This document shows, piece after piece, positions 59,881 to 64,000 of a DNA stretch of 64,000 nucleotides; position 1 is the stretch's first letter, and every line of letters starts with the position of its first letter. The position numbers and the translations under genes were made by a program. This stretch comes from Sphagnum compactum (lineage: Eukaryota; Bryophyta; Sphagnopsida; Sphagnales), in assembly GCA_965153455.1 (NCBI GenBank), contig OZ234504.1, positions 9,982,001 through 10,046,000 of the forward strand. The letters run 5' to 3'. The notes under the pieces were generated by a model. It had not been told where the DNA came from and searched no databases. It worked only from the letters and a program-made list of their open reading frames with translations.

Positions 59881-62190
59881 AACCAAAGAGCCATCTTAAA
59901 CAAGTTGATTACAAGATTGGCCCATGAATATTGATGGGTCCTCTTTTATTACTTAGGGTATTGGATTGGTCAACTCAATTTATTGACAATTTAATTAAAT
60001 CTATTTATTAAGGGCCATAACATACGATGGTTATATTCACATGTTCAAAACAAATATGCATCTTAATATTTACAAAAACCTTTTATGTTGCAAAACAACA
60101 TATTCCAATTTTGGGAGAAGGATTTGGGTGATTTTGAGAAAATATCATTGTGACGTGGTCCCCACGATAAGTTACAAAGTACATTATAAGGAGGGAAAAC
60201 CTCCCAAAGTCATATGGCCTTTGTTGAGATTTGTGACCCAATTTTGATTTCAATTGTACTTAACGCTTCCTTCTTATGATTTGTGTAATTAAGTTATTCA
60301 AAAGTTGTTCTTGAAGCATGTCAACTTGCTCTAGCCATCTTGAAACTCAATAGAGAAAAATTCTAATTTTATGAACAAAACAGGGATTTATGATTACATT
60401 TAGAATATATGTGACTCTCTTAAAAAATATTTTTCTTTTGAAAGTTTGGTGATGAATGTGGTGACAATTTGTTATATATGTACATATGTTCTAGTAGTTT
60501 GGCCACTTTCACATAGCATACGTGTCGTGGTCAAAGTGACAAATCCAATTTGACCAAAGGTCATGTAAGTCACAAGTGCTTAATTTAACTTTGTAATCAT
60601 GTGGGTCAATGCCATATTCAGGGAGTTGAAACTTCACCTCTCCATGGTTGTAAAGCAAATCTTTAACCATTGGACAACAACTTGAATTTGTGACAAATAA
60701 TGTAACTGCATAGGTCTATAAACATCTCTATTTAAAATCTTGTGCACTATGATATAATTATGTAATTATGAAATTTCCTAATGAAATTTATTGCATACCT
60801 CTATTTACATAATTTTAGTCTATGTAATTCAACATTTATTTAGGTTATTGATTACATTTTATGTGACATTTAGATTTATAATTACATTTAATTGTCTAAT
60901 GACTTTAATTTGAATGCAAAGACAAATGATATTGGTTTTATATTATTTTAATTTCATTTGGGTTCTTAAACTAAATATAATTAAAATAATATGTAATTTC
61001 ACATGATCCTCATTTCATAATTCAATTGAAATTTAAAATGATTAGTTTCATAATTCCATTTAATTTTATAATGTCCTAATTTCCATTAAAAAAAGATAGA
61101 AAATCATTTTTAATGATTTTTTAATGTCATATTGAAATTAATTTCAAATGCATTGATTTTCATAATGGCATGTAATGTCTTTATAATTAATTTCATAATG
61201 AATTAGATTTTACCTTTTCTTGGAATTAGTAGTTGATCAAATGGGGTCAAGATTCAACATGATTCGTCTTTCAATTGAAACAACTTCTCAATCTATGTTT
61301 GAATGCATTTGGAAATTTAATCATTTTTAATCGAATAAAAAGAAGTTGGATTTTTTTATTTAATATATTTTGGTCAAATGAGGGCAAAATGGTAAATCTT
61401 GAAGCTACTTTAGTCATGTGGTTACAATGATGAGAAGAGGTATATGACATTCATTAGTCATATGGTTGCAATGATAAGTAGAGGTGGATGACCTTAATTG
61501 GTAATTGCAATAATGAAGCAAAAAACTTGGCTTCAAAGATTGAAATAACATGAAGCCAATAATGAATCAAAGGCTCCCCACTTAGAGCACAATTCATGAA
61601 AGATGGAGCTTCCAAATAAAAATCTCATAACGTCAATGAATGCATTGACATTTCTCCTAACGAGGGAGAGTATTGCAACCTTGACTTGGGGTTAGAACCA
61701 ACCTGGAAGAAAAACATGAGTATCTCCTTTCGGGGATGGGTTTGACAAACTCGTACAAGGAATGCATAGATAATGTTTGATGATTCCAAGCAATGCTTAA
61801 GCTAGTAATGGGTTGTTTACAACTAATAAATTGATGATAGAATTTGAGAACCTGGTGCTGAATCGATCTTCAATCAAGATATGTTATGGAGATTGCTCAA
61901 GAAAATCGACCCCATGAAATTCATGTCTCATTTCACGATTTTTTGTAAATCCTGCTTAACCTCTCCACAGGTTTTATGAAAATCGGAAAGCCTGCTTCAG
62001 GTTCTTCTTGCCCTGCCAGCCAATGTCATTGTGCATGTTAAGGCCCTTGGGTGAGGGGCATTACCAGATATGGGCGGCACTTGACTCCACCTTGTGTGCG
62101 CCATCGTCGTTATTTCAGTGAAGCCCTTGCCCTAGGGCTGTACCTACCACATTAGAAACCCATTGCCCAAAGAATGTAACATTTGATCAC

Positions 62191-62194
<4 letters not shown>
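59881..62194. other. A+T-rich intergenic DNA
   Basis: No gene recognised. A purine tract followed by a possible LTR-like start (GAGGGAGAGTATTGCAACC, near 61662) stands 1.8 kb after the copia gag relic, as would a 3' LTR junction, but no matching upstream LTR was found. 61900-62150 is G+C-richer without an ORF. Confidence 0.45.
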
Positions 62195-62228
<34 letters not shown>

Positions 62229-62241
62229 TGTGTGTGTGTGT
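62195..62241. repeat. compound (AG)n(TG)n microsatellite
   Basis: AG units from 62195 to 62226 continue directly into TG units to 62241. Confidence 0.95.
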
Positions 62242-63133
62242 ATGTTGTCTAGACATTTGGGATCCAAAACTTTGTTGGCAGAAACAAGTGTTCGTTCTTA
62301 TGCAAAAACATGATCTTGTAGCGTAGGCATATGAACAATTGAAGAAGAATGGCCACCATTTCAACAAATATGCCAAATGAGGGTGAAGATCAGATCTCCT
62401 CGTACTACTACTACTACGGCCAGAAATCACTAAGTGCCGAGGACTTAGGGTAAGTAGATCATGAACTTGGTGACAACATGTGAAGGGTTGGTACATGGCT
62501 TAACTAACCACCATGGTTAGTTGCGGGACAGGAGTACATTGAAAATGTGTGTCATGTCCACATATCATCATCCATCCATCCTAAGGCATGGGGGGGGGGG
62601 GTGGTGAGCTAGTGGATGTTGGTTCACTCTGCAGTTAAAATGACAATATGCCAAGAGAGATCTTATATATAAGCTGAAGGTACAATGTACAGCAAACCTG
62701 GGAGAGTCTTAGCTGAAGTACAAAGCACAATTTATCCATTAGAGCATATCTTCTACACCTTCTCCCTATTTCAAAGGGGACTCCTTGTGAGTGGGCAAGC
62801 TGTAGTTAGTTATATATTTGGGGCTCCTTGCTTGTTATCACTTATCATTCCTTTACTTTGGAATAAAAGCTTTTCTCACTTTTTGGAAACAAAAGCTAAG
62901 CTGTGTGTCAGTTTGGCATGGCTAGGCTACATAGATAGGCATGCATTCTATGAGAAAGATTGAGAGAATTGGCTATGTTTGAGTTGGTTAAAGAGATCAA
63001 TAATTTGTCATTTGACACTTCATCTGGATGCTCTGTACTCTCTCCTCCACAAATCCACCAAATGGAATGGGGGAATTATATAAAAAGGAACTAGAATGTT
63101 TTTTTTTTTTTGGGTTGCCCAAAACTTTGTTGA
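62242..63133. other. intergenic DNA
   Basis: Includes a G12 run at 62590-62601 and an ORF (62685-62963) with no family resemblance. Nothing else is recognised. Confidence 0.5.
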
Positions 63134-63283
63134 CTCTGCCCCTAAGTGAGAGAACCTACAGAATGATATTTGTGGTTTCCATTTACCTACTACTAGTCCC
63201 ACATTTGTTAAGTGAAATTTTTGGCCACATTTCCTATTTTTAACTGTTGTTGGTTTGAGTGTTGTTGCCTTCAAGGGGCAGAG
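63134..63283. repeat. inverted repeat, 10-bp arms
   Basis: CTCTGCCCCT at 63134-63143 and its exact reverse complement at 63274-63283, about 130 bases apart. Confidence 0.6.
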
Positions 63284-63454
63284 CCATGAGGCAATGAGCA
63301 GCTTGTGTAACCATTCCTTTTCCGGATAAATTTTTCCGCATATTTTTTTTAATACCTTCAATTTTTGTTTCAATTTCTTAATAAAAATGAAAATAGAGAA
63401 AAGAATTAAAAAAATATAAATATTAAAGAAATTCAAAAAAAAAGTTCTTTCTGA

Positions 63455-63724
63455 GGATAGTGCTGGGCAGGGCAGCAAAAAAAAACCATGCTTGTTCATG
63501 GGTGGTTCATAGGGCGAGGATTTCATTGGGCAGTTCAAAGTCAGTTCCATATGTGGCTTGGAAGGTGTTCAAAGGTGCCTAATTCAAAGACAACATTGGC
63601 CCTCCTCCCTTTCTTTGCATAGCCATCAAAATAAATAAATAAAATAAATGGGCACAAGAAACCCTCTCCCTCCCACTTTAACAAGGTATCATGGTTTTTG
63701 CTACTGCCCTGCCCAGCACTATCC
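63455..63724. repeat. inverted repeat, about 35-bp arms
   Basis: The left arm 63455-63490 and right arm 63690-63724 are reverse complements (GGATAGTGCTGGGCAGGGCA, then an A-rich part, then CCATG), differing only in the A tract and one or two bases. The spacer is 199 bases. It may be the end of a foldback element or an inverted local duplication. Confidence 0.85.
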
Positions 63725-63763
63725 AAAAGGGGTTGTTGGGAGTTAGGGCTGAGGGATGGCCAA

Positions 63764-63818
63764 CCCCCCCCCCCCTTCCAACAAAACAAACCAAAAAAAA
63801 AAAAAAAAAAAAAAAAAA
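63764..63818. repeat. poly-C and poly-A tracts
   Basis: C12 at 63764-63775 and A26 at 63793-63818. Read on the minus strand, this is a T26 tract followed by a G12 tract. Confidence 0.9.
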
Positions 63819-63853
63819 CCCATCAATAATATAATACCTAAACCGTACCTCAG

Positions 63854-63974
63854 ATTGTAAAAGGTTTGGCGAATAAAATGAAAAAGAGAAAAAAAACACG
63901 AGAAAGTGGTTAAAAATTGTCAAAGGTTTGGGGAATAAAATGAAAAAGAGAAAAAAACACGAGAAAGTGGGTAC
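63854..63974. repeat. 62-bp tandem duplication
   Basis: Unit 1 is 63854-63915 and unit 2 starts at 63916. They share AAAGGTTTGG, GAATAAAATGAAAAAGAG and CACGAGAAAGTGG, with only three or four differences. The near-identity marks it as recent. Confidence 0.9.
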
Positions 63975-64000
63975 CTACATAATTTTTGTCCAGATCCGAG

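Noticed and set aside
62685-62963. 92-codon ORF preceded by TATATATAAG
   Set aside because: No family resemblance, and TATA-like words are common in this composition.

Overview
This is nuclear DNA from a land plant. Two large intron-rich genes, DDB1 and the exocyst gene SEC3, can be rebuilt exon by exon. Their products match plant orthologues along their whole length (about 1091 and 891 residues; family members are about 1090 and 890). The flanks are very A+T-rich, visibly poor in CG dinucleotides, and full of microsatellites and decayed transposable elements. The species cannot be named from the sequence. The old, decayed repeats and the unfamiliar transposon proteins would fit a large plant genome such as a fern, lycophyte or gymnosperm, but that is only an impression.

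Layout. 1-10.5 kb is A+T-rich intergenic DNA with one exon-like hydrophobic ORF (1708-1971, -) and one copy of an inverted repeat pair (8929-9157). 11368-20664 (-) is DDB1 in 19 coding exons. 20665-20930 is its GAA/TTC-rich leader. 21.7-22.9 kb is a G-rich island of unknown nature, bordered by the second copy of the inverted pair (22880-23123). 23-31.9 kb is an A+T-rich, CG-poor desert. 31.9-32.4 kb is the SEC3 promoter (CCAAT and TATA boxes, ATTACGCC repeats, an upstream ORF). 32433-41051 (+) is SEC3 in 23 coding exons. From 42 kb on lie broken sequences: a PDR-type ABC transporter pseudogene (42.6-43.9 kb), a tandem array of hairpin-bearing units (44.64-45.47 kb), an unidentified mobile-type ORF (45.6-46.4 kb), a LINE (48.1-50.5 kb), a second unidentified coding relic (51.3-52.9 kb), a gag relic on the minus strand (53.05-54.2 kb), an LRR receptor pseudogene (56.7-57.9 kb, -), a copia-type gag relic (58.9-59.9 kb), and a palindrome- and duplication-rich end (63-64 kb).

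DDB1 and SEC3 are divergently transcribed with 11.8 kb between their start codons and have no known shared pathway (CUL4 ubiquitin ligase/DNA repair versus exocytosis). They do share one unexpected feature. Introns of both genes, and the DNA just 3' of SEC3, carry copies of the same repeat family. Every copy is in the sense orientation of its host, and stretches of reading frame are conserved between copies. This family and the hairpin array at 44.6-45.5 kb are the two least expected structures in the window.
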